Positions 35,038-43,459 of a stretch of DNA of 64,000 nucleotides are shown here, in pieces. A program made the position numbers and the translations under genes. Below the pieces are notes generated by a model that was not told where the DNA came from, made no database searches, and saw nothing but the letters and a program-made list of their open reading frames with translations. Position 1 is the stretch's first letter. Each line of letters starts with the position of its first letter. Source of the DNA: Acinetobacter courvalinii (GTDB lineage: Bacteria; Pseudomonadota; Gammaproteobacteria; Pseudomonadales; Moraxellaceae); assembly GCF_014635545.1 (NCBI RefSeq), contig NZ_BMDA01000002.1, positions 310,001 through 374,000 of the forward strand. Reading direction: 5' to 3'.

Positions 35038-36447
35038 ATGAATGCTTCAGTCGCTTTAACACCTGAGTTATTGACCCAATTAACGGCAATTGTGGGTGAA
35101 AACCGTATTAAAACCGATGCCGACAGTTTGGAAAATTGGGGACGTGATCATACTAAACATTTTGATCCGAACCCATCAGTCATCGTTTTCCCTTCAAGCA
35201 CTGAACAAGTGCAGGCCATTGTCAAACTTGCCAACCAGTTTAATGTCGCAATTACCCCATCGGGCGGTCGTACCGGCCTTTCTGCGGGCGCGGTCGCAAG
35301 CAATGGCGAGATCGTGATTAGCTTTGACAAGATGAACCAGATTCTTGAGTTCTACCCAGCGGATCGTATGGTACGCGTACAAGCAGGCGTCGTGACCGAG
35401 CAATTACAGAATTATGCCGAAGAACAAGGCATGTACTATCCAGTGGACTTTGCTTCAGCGGGTTCAAGCCAGATTGGCGGTAATATCGGCACCAATGCAG
35501 GCGGTATTAAAGTCATTAAATACGGCATGACTCGTAACTGGGTGCTTGGCTTGACCGTGGTAACAGGTAAAGGTGATGTCCTGCGTTTAAATAAAGGCAT
35601 GATCAAGAATGCGACGGGTTATTCGCTTCAGCATTTATTTATTGGTGGCGAAGGCACATTGGGTCTAGTGACTGAAGCTGAAATCAAGCTTGAGCGTCAG
35701 CCACAGAACTTACAAGTATTGGTGCTCGGTGTACCTGATTTTGATGCCGTGATGCCGGTACTCCATGCATTCCAGAAAGATATTGACTTAACCGCATTTG
35801 AGTTCTTTGGTGAACTTGCGATGCAAAAGGTGCTCGATCGTGGACATGTACAACGTCCATTTGAAACACAATGCCCATTCTACGTATTGCTTGAGTTTGA
35901 AGCGCCGTATGAGCCAATTGTCGACAAGGCCATGGAAATCTTTGAGCATTGTATGGAGCAGGGTTGGGTGCTGGATGGCGTGATGAGCCAGAGCCTTGAT
36001 CAGGTCGAAAGCTTATGGCGTTTACGCGAAGATATTTCGGAATCAATCGCGCCGTTTATTCCATACAAAAATGACATTTCAGTATTAATTACCCACGTAC
36101 CTGCATTTATTCGTGAGATTGATGCAATTGTTCAAGATAACTATCCTGACTTTGAAATCTGCTGGTTTGGTCATATTGGTGACGGTAACTTGCACTTAAA
36201 TATTCTAAAACCTGAAAACCTGACCAAAGATGAGTTCTTTGCCAAGTGTCAGGTGGTGAATAAATATGTGTTTGATACCGTGAAAAAATATGATGGTTCG
36301 ATCTCTGCTGAGCATGGTGTCGGTATGACCAAAAAGCCATATTTGGAATATTCACGTTCGCCTGAAGAAATTGAATATATGAAGGCATTGAAGTTGGCGT
36401 TTGACCCGAACGGGATTATGAACCCGGGCAAATTATTTGATCTTTAA
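35038..36447 (+). CDS. FAD-binding 2-hydroxyacid dehydrogenase, likely D-2-hydroxyglutarate dehydrogenase
   Basis: Flavoenzyme of 469 residues of the GlcD/D2HGDH class. The N-terminal PCMH-type FAD domain covers about 35-215, with PSGGRTGLSAGAV, DFASAGSSQIGGNIGTNAGG and GGEGTLGLVTEAE. The FAD-oxidase C-terminal domain has the metal-site motifs HIGDGNLHLN and SAEHGVGM. D2HGDH enzymes remove D-2-hydroxyglutarate formed by SerA and pass electrons to ETF. Its place head-to-head with serA supports this over glycolate or D-lactate oxidation, but the substrate is inferred. It has no adjacent glcE or glcF. Confidence 0.85.
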   Translation: MNASVALTPELLTQLTAIVGENRIKTDADSLENWGRDHTKHFDPNPSVIVFPSSTEQVQAIVKLANQFNVAITPSGGRTGLSAGAVASNGEIVISFDKMNQILEFYPADRMVRVQAGVVTEQLQNYAEEQGMYYPVDFASAGSSQIGGNIGTNAGGIKVIKYGMTRNWVLGLTVVTGKGDVLRLNKGMIKNATGYSLQHLFIGGEGTLGLVTEAEIKLERQPQNLQVLVLGVPDFDAVMPVLHAFQKDIDLTAFEFFGELAMQKVLDRGHVQRPFETQCPFYVLLEFEAPYEPIVDKAMEIFEHCMEQGWVLDGVMSQSLDQVESLWRLREDISESIAPFIPYKNDISVLITHVPAFIREIDAIVQDNYPDFEICWFGHIGDGNLHLNILKPENLTKDEFFAKCQVVNKYVFDTVKKYDGSISAEHGVGMTKKPYLEYSRSPEEIEYMKALKLAFDPNGIMNPGKLFDL

Positions 36448-36475
36448 TGCTTGATTAAATAAAACAAGCTCTGCT

Positions 36476-36505
36476 AAAAGCGTATCGAAAGATGCGCTTT
36501 TTTTA
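36476..36505 (+). terminator. Rho-independent terminator after the FAD dehydrogenase
   Basis: AAAAGCGTATC-GAAA-GATGCGCTTTTTTT; GNRA loop and T-run, one wobble pair. Confidence 0.85.
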
Positions 36506-36522
36506 TTATTAGGAAAGAATAA

Positions 36523-36840
36523 ATGATAGAAAAACAAATGATTTGTCAGGGATATATTTGCTTACATCGCAAAGACATGGCTGCTGACTACGTTGATTTT
36601 CATAACAAGAATAATGATTTATATATCAGTATGATCTTGTTTATGAAAATAGAAGATTCAACTCATATGATACGCTTATATCTGAAAGATGACGAAAAGA
36701 AAATTTTGGATGAGTTCTTGGTCTGTGAAATTGTATTTGGACAATTTTTAGATCAAATTTCTTTGATGAAAAATTATTCAATATTGGATTTTCAAGGTAA
36801 AAGTGTAGGAATCGCTTATCTAACAGAAATCGGAGAATAA
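36523..36840 (+). CDS. Hypothetical protein, 105 residues
   Basis: Not recognised. AGGAAAG lies 6 bases before the ATG, supporting translation. The product has no signal peptide or membrane helix. It mixes acidic and aromatic residues, with KDDEKKILDEFLVCEIVFGQFLD in the middle. It is AT-rich compared with its neighbours. The gene is sandwiched between a terminator and a convergent membrane gene that ends 12 bases away. Possibly a recently acquired single gene; no function can be assigned. Confidence 0.65.
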   Translation: MIEKQMICQGYICLHRKDMAADYVDFHNKNNDLYISMILFMKIEDSTHMIRLYLKDDEKKILDEFLVCEIVFGQFLDQISLMKNYSILDFQGKSVGIAYLTEIGE

Positions 36841-36851
36841 AGAGGGAATAC

Positions 36852-37643
36852 CTATTTTCTTCTATACGCTTTCCAACCTGTCAAAATATGATAAATCAGC
36901 GGTAAAAGACAGAGTGCAAAGAAGCCACAAATCGCAACAGCCCAGACAGGTATATTCTGTGGGTTGCCCAAAAAGAAATAAGCAAAAACCGAATAAGACA
37001 GCATCCCAAACATCACCATTGTGCCGAGTGGAAGGGTAATTCTAAAAATTAAGGCGTTAGCAAAGGCTTTGTAAGGCTCCATATTCCGATTCAAAGCATA
37101 GGCAATAATCATGACCAAGATATAGCCCATAATAAACAGCATAAATAGGGTAGCGGCAAACAGTAAACCTGTGCGCCAACTCTTTTCTTGAGCAGACTGA
37201 TCACCTGCCTCATAAACGACTTGAATATGATCTCCGACTACAGGTACATCACCTGAACGGATTGAATTGTCCACGACTAATGTTCTGTTTTGAGCATCTT
37301 TGAATTGCACCTGAGCCGTATGCATTAAGGTTTTGGTTTTGTATTTACGCCCGTTGGAATCTGTACGTTCGGTATCGACCCATTCAGAGGTATAGCTCAC
37401 GATAGTTGCATCGTAGCTCGGTTTGGTTGCTAAACCATATACAGCTTGCGACACCCAATAAGTAAAAGGGAAAAATAGGGAGCTGATGCTAAACACCACA
37501 ACAAATAAATAAGCAAATTCAAACTTACTGCTGTTGCGATTTTTAGCTAAACGTTTTAGCCAAAACTTTGTCAGCACAAAAGACCAGACACACAAGATCG
37601 CAACCACCACCAAGAAAACCTGTCCCGCATAAGTCAGTTGCAT
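36852..37643 (-). CDS. DUF3592-type membrane protein
   Basis: Membrane protein of 263 residues with hydrophobic segments at about 8-28, 44-64, 160-180, 205-225 and 230-250. A soluble loop at about 75-150 holds WVDTERTDSNGRKYKTKTLMH, VQFKDAQNRTLVVDNS and GDHIQVVYEAGD. This beta-rich extracytoplasmic pattern is seen in DUF3592 proteins. AGGA precedes the ATG. Function unknown; the family is widespread and not tied to one process. Confidence 0.7.
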   Translation of the reverse strand: MQLTYAGQVFLVVVAILCVWSFVLTKFWLKRLAKNRNSSKFEFAYLFVVVFSISSLFFPFTYWVSQAVYGLATKPSYDATIVSYTSEWVDTERTDSNGRKYKTKTLMHTAQVQFKDAQNRTLVVDNSIRSGDVPVVGDHIQVVYEAGDQSAQEKSWRTGLLFAATLFMLFIMGYILVMIIAYALNRNMEPYKAFANALIFRITLPLGTMVMFGMLSYSVFAYFFLGNPQNIPVWAVAICGFFALCLLPLIYHILTGWKAYRRK

Positions 37644-37777
37644 GCATGATCCTATTTGTTATATTGAATAGAGATTGATTTTATCAAACGATAATTTTTT
37701 TAAAATCAAATTAATGAGTACGATAAAATAGTATTGTCTCTCACAAGTATAAATTTTTAAATAATGTAGTCATCGCA

Positions 37778-38542
37778 ATGAATATCCATCACGAAATCGA
37801 AAAACTGTTTCAACAACGTCAAGATATCCCACTGTTTTATATCGAAAGTGGCAGCCGTTTATGGGGCATGGCCAGTCCTGATAGTGACTACGATGTGCGT
37901 GGTTTTCATCTACCCAGCAAAGACCAATATTTTGATTATAAAAAATATCGTGATCTGATTGAGATCATGGATGGGGATTTTGACTTTGTTTCTTATGACC
38001 TCGATAAAATGTTTGGGCTACTGACAAAAAGCAATCCAACCGTTTTAGAGTGGGTGAGAGCGCATATAGTGTATTTTAATGCCTTTCCAGAATGGCAAAT
38101 TTTTCGAGATGGCTTGCTAGAGCGAATTGATTATAGCGCGTTGTATCACCACTATTTATCATTGGCAAAAGGTGGAATGAAAGTGATGCAAACCGCGGAT
38201 AACTTTACCTATAAAAAAGTGTTTTATTCGATTCGTGGTTTGATGTCAGCAGAGTTGGCAACCCAAGAGCAGATGCCTGAATTATTGATTACCGATCTGT
38301 TTGCGCAAGTGGATGTAAATGATCCATTACGTCATTGGGCAGAAGATTATCTGGAAATTAAAAAGCAGCAACAAGAAAAAGCACAGCTACCCCAAGCGGA
38401 GCAAGCTGCAATTCTTCAGTTGTTGGAAAGCAAGATAGAGCAATTGGCAGCAAAATCGATGCCCAAGGCTGATCGTCGTGCCAGTTTGGAAGCTTATTTA
38501 ACGGATTATAGCCGTCATTTAAAGCAGCATTACTATCAGTAA
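37778..38542 (+). CDS. RlaP-like DNA polymerase beta superfamily nucleotidyltransferase
   Basis: Predicted nucleotidyltransferase of 254 residues. The N-terminal motif GSRLWGMASPDSDYDVRG (residues about 25-43) has the GS...D-x-D metal site of the polymerase-beta fold. SPDSDYDVRGFHL, DFVSYDLDKMFGLL and NPTVLEWVRA match the RlaP family (PF10127) associated with RNA repair. In other bacteria RlaP occurs with RNA ligases or RtcB; none is seen nearby. The C-terminal half is helical and Gln-rich. Substrate unknown. Confidence 0.8.
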   Translation: MNIHHEIEKLFQQRQDIPLFYIESGSRLWGMASPDSDYDVRGFHLPSKDQYFDYKKYRDLIEIMDGDFDFVSYDLDKMFGLLTKSNPTVLEWVRAHIVYFNAFPEWQIFRDGLLERIDYSALYHHYLSLAKGGMKVMQTADNFTYKKVFYSIRGLMSAELATQEQMPELLITDLFAQVDVNDPLRHWAEDYLEIKKQQQEKAQLPQAEQAAILQLLESKIEQLAAKSMPKADRRASLEAYLTDYSRHLKQHYYQ

Positions 38543-38563
38543 AACAAAGCGTTTATTCGTCAG

Positions 38564-38611
38564 CTGAGTTCGACTTAAATATTCAATAATTCCATATTTT
38601 GTCGGACTCAG
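38564..38611. repeat. Long-arm inverted repeat between convergent genes
   Basis: CTGAGTTCGAC (38564-38574) pairs with GTCGGACTCAG (38601-38611), 11 pairs with one G-T wobble, loop of 26 bases. No T-run. It may act as a bidirectional transcript end or RNA hairpin. Confidence 0.5.
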
Positions 38612-38628
38612 ATTTATGATGTTATCTG

Positions 38629-38943
38629 TTAAATCCCGCTTTCCAGAATACGAATATTCACATTAGCCACATGGTCTTTGGTTGCTTCAAAATGTTGCTG
38701 CATATGGGCAGTTTGCATGTGAGCTTCTAGATGAGCAGTACTTTGCCATTTCTCTAACATGACAATGGTATTCTCATCAGTGGTCTGCATCTCAATTGCA
38801 GGCAGGTGATCAATCAAGGCTTCATAACCATGACAGCCATCTTCTGCCAGTACGGTTGGCGTCACTTTTTTAAATGCATCTAATACCGCTTGACGATGCT
38901 CGGCGCCTGCATGGGTACGGATTTCGGCAATAATAATTAGCAT
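38629..38943 (-). CDS. Antibiotic biosynthesis monooxygenase-fold protein (YgiN-like)
   Basis: Small ferredoxin-like (ABM) protein of 104 residues beginning MLIIIAEIRTHAGAE, with GCHGYEAL and MLEKWQSTAHLEAHMQTAHM, the typical ABM heme/quinone-pocket helix. The ATG at 38943 is chosen; an upstream in-frame start would overlap the quinone reductase gene. It lies 13 bases after an MdaB-type quinone reductase on the same strand. This is the same pairing as E. coli mdaB-ygiN, where YgiN acts on quinols produced by MdaB. Confidence 0.88.
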   Translation of the reverse strand: MLIIIAEIRTHAGAEHRQAVLDAFKKVTPTVLAEDGCHGYEALIDHLPAIEMQTTDENTIVMLEKWQSTAHLEAHMQTAHMQQHFEATKDHVANVNIRILESGI

Positions 38944-38956
38944 GATCTGTTCTCGC

Positions 38957-39544
38957 TTAATGTGCTGCAAATAATTGATCTAAATGCGCTTTGTACGCTT
39001 CAAGATAGCTTGGTACATTCGGTGCCTTGATCACATCATTGACAATAAATGTTGGAAGCGATTCCATACCCAGGAATTGATTGGCTTTGTGGAACGGGAG
39101 ATAAACACCATCCACACCAACACCGTGGAAGAACTGGTCAGGATCGGTAAAGGCTTCCATCGGTGCATTCCAGGTTAAAGACAACATGTACTTTTTACCC
39201 TGGATTAAACCACCTGAACCATATTTTTTAGAGGCATCTGAACGGCTGCGACCGTCGCTGGCATAGAGTGAACCATGCCCGATGGTGAAGATATCATCAA
39301 TATATTTTTTCATGGTCCACGGTGCACCCATCCACCAGCCTGGCATTTGGTAAATCACCACATCTGCCCATAAATATTTGGCAATTTCGGCCTGAATGTC
39401 ATAGTCACTGTCGGTACGCGTCACCTGTACCTGATGACCTAAGCTGCTTAGATGTGTTTGAGACATCTCGGTCAGGGTGTCATTCAATTCACCATTGGAA
39501 TGTTCAAACTTTTTCGCGCCGTTAATAATTAAAATATTGCTCAT
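38957..39544 (-). CDS. mdaB: NAD(P)H:quinone oxidoreductase MdaB-like
   Basis: Flavodoxin-fold quinone reductase of 195 residues, FAD-dependent, cytosolic, protecting against quinone redox cycling. SNILIINGAKKFEHSNGELN is the N-terminal flavin loop. MPGWWMGAPWTMKKYIDDIFT and LSLTWNAPMEAF are MdaB signatures. ATG 39544 is preferred to TTG 39556. It forms an operon with the downstream YgiN-like gene. Length and motifs are normal. Confidence 0.92.
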   Translation of the reverse strand: MSNILIINGAKKFEHSNGELNDTLTEMSQTHLSSLGHQVQVTRTDSDYDIQAEIAKYLWADVVIYQMPGWWMGAPWTMKKYIDDIFTIGHGSLYASDGRSRSDASKKYGSGGLIQGKKYMLSLTWNAPMEAFTDPDQFFHGVGVDGVYLPFHKANQFLGMESLPTFIVNDVIKAPNVPSYLEAYKAHLDQLFAAH

Positions 39545-39654
39545 GGGATTACTCAAAAATAGATACTAAAAACTGAGCGTATTTTAGAAAATCTATTCAT
39601 GAGTAAAAATGCATAAATGAGCAAAATACTATTGATCAAAAGTCAATAATTAAA

Positions 39655-40530
39655 CTAGTCAGCTTTTGACTTTTTTGCCTTATAGCAACGGCGAATACCC
39701 CATAAAATTGCAATCGCGAGATACAACGGCCATAACATCACGAGCCAGATGATCGTCTCTCTTAAGCCATAAAGCCCGATTTTAATCGCTTCCCAGATTC
39801 GGCTGAGTAAAGGATCGCTGTCTAAGGTTGCAATGCGATTGATATTGAGATCACGGGTCTTGCGCACTTGCGCTTGCTGGAAAAACTCTAGTCGGATGGT
39901 GCTATAGGCCAAACGGTCTTTGACTTCCAGATTGGTCAGTTGCTGCAATTGGTTGTTGACCACATTTGATGCACTGTTACTTTGGTTGGCGGTATTCAGT
40001 TTTTCTTCAAGCAGTTTTAATTCATAACGTTTGGCTTCATAGCTTTGGCTATTAAAGTTCAACATCAAGGGTAATAACTGATTCAGGAAAGGCGTAACCT
40101 GTTGATTGGGGATACGGACCGTGAGTTGTACCGTGGGGGTGATTTTTTCATAAATATCGACACTGCCATCGATACGATCCCGTTCAGATCGGTCACTGAC
40201 TTGATAATTAATCTGTTTCTCTTCGATATAGCCTTGGTATTGCGATAACTGCTGTTCCAGTGCCGATGTGGTTTTTAATACGTCTTTGACTTCAAAATGG
40301 AGTTGGGCACTTTTAACCAGTTGACGGTTCTGCTCCAAGGCATTTTGTTGCTGACTCACCAGTTGTTCCGGATTTTTCGCGGCATTGTCCTGAATCGCTT
40401 GACTGTCTGCAGCGGCAGTTTCAGTTGCAACAGCAGCCTCATTTGCCGCATGATCTGGATGTTTTGAACAGGCAACCAGGCTACTGCTCAGTATTAAAAT
40501 AACAGTTAATTTTTTAGTAAAATCTGACAT
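39655..40530 (-). CDS. DUF4349-type lipoprotein
   Basis: Predicted lipoprotein of 291 residues with signal peptide and lipobox SLVACS at about 17-22. An Ala/Gln-rich linker follows. The domain at about 70-240 has SAQLHFEVKDV, ALEQQLSQYQGYIEEKQI, TVQLTVRIPNQ and RLAYSTIRLEFF, the DUF4349 pattern with a coiled-coil middle. A C-terminal membrane helix (about 260-280) and basic tail end the protein. It may therefore span the periplasm between lipid anchor and inner membrane. Function unknown. Confidence 0.82.
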   Translation of the reverse strand: MSDFTKKLTVILILSSSLVACSKHPDHAANEAAVATETAAADSQAIQDNAAKNPEQLVSQQQNALEQNRQLVKSAQLHFEVKDVLKTTSALEQQLSQYQGYIEEKQINYQVSDRSERDRIDGSVDIYEKITPTVQLTVRIPNQQVTPFLNQLLPLMLNFNSQSYEAKRYELKLLEEKLNTANQSNSASNVVNNQLQQLTNLEVKDRLAYSTIRLEFFQQAQVRKTRDLNINRIATLDSDPLLSRIWEAIKIGLYGLRETIIWLVMLWPLYLAIAILWGIRRCYKAKKSKAD

Positions 40531-40710
40531 CTCTGCATGCCTAAATTGTTGTGATATGAAGGTCGTAAAATCAGTATCTTCGATTTATTTGTTTATTTAT
40601 AAGCAGATTGTTGAATCCAACAAATCTCTAGCACGTCATAACATTTTGTTGCCTGACCATGCAGTTTTGTATAGTAGCATAAATGAGCAACATGAAGTGC
40701 AGAGGGCAAA

Positions 40711-41082
40711 ATGTATAAAACTGCAATGATATTGGGATGTGCTTTATTCCTCAGCGCATGTAATCAATCGATTACTGAATCGCAACAACAAGCGGCAGTT
40801 CAAAAAAGTACGGCCATGCATGCGGTATTACTGGATCAGCCGAATTTATTTCACGATGATAATAATCTAAAGATAGATCAGCAGTTTAATACGGCAGAGA
40901 ATCCAAGCGATGCACAGATTACGGTGGAACAGGCGCAACTAGATGATTCTGTGGTGGCGGTGCGTACCGAATATCAATTAAAGCGCGATCAGGACGTCTG
41001 GAAAATTGTGAATAAAAAGCAGAGCTACCAATGTGCCAGAGGTGAAAATACCGAAACTTTCCAGTTTGAGTTATGCCCATAA
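40711..41082 (+). CDS. Small lipoprotein, hypothetical
   Basis: Predicted lipoprotein of 123 residues; signal peptide MYKTAMILGCALFLSAC ends in the lipobox LSAC, Cys17. The mature part is polar, with the region VAVRTEYQLKRDQDVWKIVNKKQSYQC resembling a small NTF2-like/DUF4878 C-terminal sheet. Two late cysteines (SYQC, ELCP) could form a disulfide. It is divergent from the DUF4349 gene by 180 bases. Function unknown. Confidence 0.75.
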   Translation: MYKTAMILGCALFLSACNQSITESQQQAAVQKSTAMHAVLLDQPNLFHDDNNLKIDQQFNTAENPSDAQITVEQAQLDDSVVAVRTEYQLKRDQDVWKIVNKKQSYQCARGENTETFQFELCP

Positions 41083-41436
41083 TGATCGGGACTCTATTGT
41101 CCAGTCTAAAATCTATTCAAAAATGTGGATAACTTTCAGGTTATTCACATTGTCACAATCGCTGTGGAAGATGGATTCAAATTGCTGTCATTTTAAAAAA
41201 GTGCTAAAGTTGCGCCTGGCGATTGTGCCAAAAGGTAAAACATTTACCAGTCTCACGTAAATAGATTGTTTTTCTTATATACACCTAGTGAATACGGTGT
41301 TTTCACATTTATCACATGCTTTTTTAGGGCATGAAATCAAAATTTAATTCTAAACCATAAAATCTCGTGGTCGTGATCCTGTTTTCTTTTTTTGAAAATG
41401 GGACGGGCACTAGTTGGTTATTTTTGTGAATAAAAC
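41083..41436. other. Gap with two DnaA-box-like sites
   Basis: A 354-base stretch with no convincing gene. TGTGGATAA (41124-41132, perfect DnaA box in reverse) faces TTATTCACA (41141-41149, one mismatch). The rest is AT-rich and presumably includes the craA promoter. Confidence 0.4.
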
Positions 41437-42675
41437 ATGATGACGAATAATCAGAACATGACGTTAAACCGTATAACGCTCATGTTTCCTTTAGCTTTAG
41501 TGCTATTTGAATTTTCGGTTTATATCGGTAATGACCTGATTCAGCCAGCCATGCTGGCCATTACCGAACAGTTTGCCGTGAGTGCAACCTGGGCGCCTTC
41601 ATCCATGTCGTTCTACCTGTTGGGTGGGGCCAGTGTGGCATGGTTACTTGGCCCGCTTTCAGACCGGCTGGGACGAAAAAAAGTATTACTGGCAGGTGTA
41701 GCTTTCTTTACGATCTGCTGTTTACTGATTTTGCTGACGCATAATATCGAGCAGTTTTTAACGCTACGTTTCCTGCAAGGCATGGGTTTATCGGTGATTT
41801 CAGCAGTGGGTTATGCTGCGATTCAGGAAAGCTTTGCAGAGCGTGATGCCATCAAGGTCATGGCACTCATGGCCAATATCTCTTTGCTTGCTCCTTTGCT
41901 CGGGCCGGTACTGGGTGCTTTCCTGATTGATTATGTGTCATGGCATTGGGGCTTTGTCGCCATTGCGGCAGTGTCTTTCATGAGCTGGTTTGGTTTAAAG
42001 AAATTTATGCCTGCCACACAGGAAAGTCGCAAACAGCCGAAACAGCCATTTAGCTATATCTTGGATGACTTTAAAAAAGTGTTTAGCAATCGCCGTTTTC
42101 TTGGTTTAAGTATTGCTTTACCTTTGGTCGGTATGCCGTTAATGCTGTGGATCGCCTTGTCACCGATCATTCTGGTAGATGAGTTAAAGCTCAGCAGTGT
42201 GCAATATGGCTTGGCCCAGTTCCCGGTGTTCTTTGGCCTGATTATCGGTAATGTGATTCTGATCAAGATTATTGACCGTTTCCCTTTAGGTAAAACCATT
42301 TTAATGGGCTTACCGATCATGTTACTGGGAACGCTGTTCTTGGTGCTGGGAGTGATCTGGCCCATTTATCTGGTGTCATGCTTATTGATTGGTATGACCT
42401 TGGTCAGTTTAGGCGAGGGGATCAGTTTCTCAGTGATGTACCGTTTTGCCTTGATGTCTTCTGAAGTATCAAAAGGGACGGTCGCTGCGGCGGTTTCAAT
42501 GCTGATGATGGTCAGTTATTTTGTCATCATTGAACTGGTACGGGTGCTGTATACCCATGTGCATATCTGGGCCTTTGCACTGGCGAGTGTGGTGCTGATT
42601 GGATTCTGGTTTGCACAACCGCGCAAGGTGTTAAAACAGGTGATGCTGGAGCGTAAAGCAGAAGGTATCAACTAA
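41437..42675 (+). CDS. craA: MFS multidrug efflux pump CraA (MdfA family)
   Basis: Inner-membrane proton antiporter of 412 residues with twelve transmembrane segments, close to Acinetobacter CraA and E. coli MdfA, which export chloramphenicol and other drugs. It begins with LNRITLMFPLALVLFEFSVY. The acidic residues E25 and D33 in the first helix (LFEF...GNDL) correspond to MdfA E26 and D34. LGPLSDRLGRKK is the MFS loop motif, and LAPLLGPVLGAFL is the drug:H+ antiporter motif C. ATG 41437 or 41440 can start. Drug range of this copy is not readable. Confidence 0.9.
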   Translation: MMTNNQNMTLNRITLMFPLALVLFEFSVYIGNDLIQPAMLAITEQFAVSATWAPSSMSFYLLGGASVAWLLGPLSDRLGRKKVLLAGVAFFTICCLLILLTHNIEQFLTLRFLQGMGLSVISAVGYAAIQESFAERDAIKVMALMANISLLAPLLGPVLGAFLIDYVSWHWGFVAIAAVSFMSWFGLKKFMPATQESRKQPKQPFSYILDDFKKVFSNRRFLGLSIALPLVGMPLMLWIALSPIILVDELKLSSVQYGLAQFPVFFGLIIGNVILIKIIDRFPLGKTILMGLPIMLLGTLFLVLGVIWPIYLVSCLLIGMTLVSLGEGISFSVMYRFALMSSEVSKGTVAAAVSMLMMVSYFVIIELVRVLYTHVHIWAFALASVVLIGFWFAQPRKVLKQVMLERKAEGIN

Positions 42676-42676
42676 T

Positions 42677-42711
42677 AAAAAAAGCTGAGATCAATATCTC
42701 AGCTTTTTTTA
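42677..42711. terminator. Bidirectional terminator between craA and sodC
   Basis: AAAAAAGCTGAGAT-CAAT-ATCTCAGCTTTTTTT; perfect stem flanked by A- and T-runs, between convergent genes. Confidence 0.92.
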
Positions 42712-42770
42712 TGCTGCTCAAAACAGCAGCAAAACTGTGGATATCTTTTTAGATACCCACAGTATTTAAA

Positions 42771-43352
42771 TTATTTAATCACACCACAGGCAATACGGTC
42801 TCCGCCACCACCTAAAGGTTTTGGTGAGTCAGAATAATTATCGCCACCGACATGGACCATGATGGCCCGACCCTGAATATCAGCCAGTTTTAAACGTGGT
42901 GCAATCACAGGTTGGGTGGCAAAGCCTTTTGCATCTACAACCAGAACCGGTAAATCACCCAAATGACCATTTTCCGGGGTACCGTGATGAGGGGCCTGAT
43001 TCGGATTCAAATGACTACCAGCTGCAAGCGCTGCACCCATTTTGCCATCTTTCATTGCGGCTTCACATGAGCCATTTTCATGAATATGGAAACCATGTTC
43101 ACCCGGCGAAAGCTTGCCGAGCGCAGGGGTGATGAGCAAGCCTTTTGGCGTTTCCTGAAAAGCCACTGTACCAATAGAAGATCCCACACCTTTGGTATCG
43201 ACCTGATAGACCTGTACCAGTTGTTTTTGTTGTTGCGTGGTTGATTGGGTCTGGATTTTTGATGCATTGTGATCTAAATCAGCAGAAGAACAGGCAGCAA
43301 TACTCAGGCCCAGACAGCCCAGTAAAGAGAGTTTTTGAATCGTTAAAGTCAT
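42771..43352 (-). CDS. sodC: Copper/zinc superoxide dismutase, lipoprotein type
   Basis: Periplasmic enzyme converting superoxide to peroxide and oxygen. The 193-residue protein has a signal ending in lipobox LSIAAC. Metal ligands are visible: HGFHIHE (two Cu histidines), GSHLNP and HHG for the bridging/Zn histidines, and HVGGDN. GGGGDRIACGVIK ends the protein with the disulfide Cys and catalytic Arg. AAGGA upstream of ATG 43352 excludes a longer 219-residue reading. Convergent with craA. Confidence 0.94.
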   Translation of the reverse strand: MTLTIQKLSLLGCLGLSIAACSSADLDHNASKIQTQSTTQQQKQLVQVYQVDTKGVGSSIGTVAFQETPKGLLITPALGKLSPGEHGFHIHENGSCEAAMKDGKMGAALAAGSHLNPNQAPHHGTPENGHLGDLPVLVVDAKGFATQPVIAPRLKLADIQGRAIMVHVGGDNYSDSPKPLGGGGDRIACGVIK

Positions 43353-43459
43353 TGCGAAGATATCCTTATAAATTATCTTTATTTGACGATTCAAACAAAG
43401 TCTGGGATATCCCGCAAGCAAGTTAATCAATTGGTGACAAAAAATTAAACAAAATAAAC

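Noticed and set aside
41033-41260. Coding frame in the gap before craA
   Set aside because: It overlaps the end of a lipoprotein gene, has no ribosome site and a composition unlike a protein.
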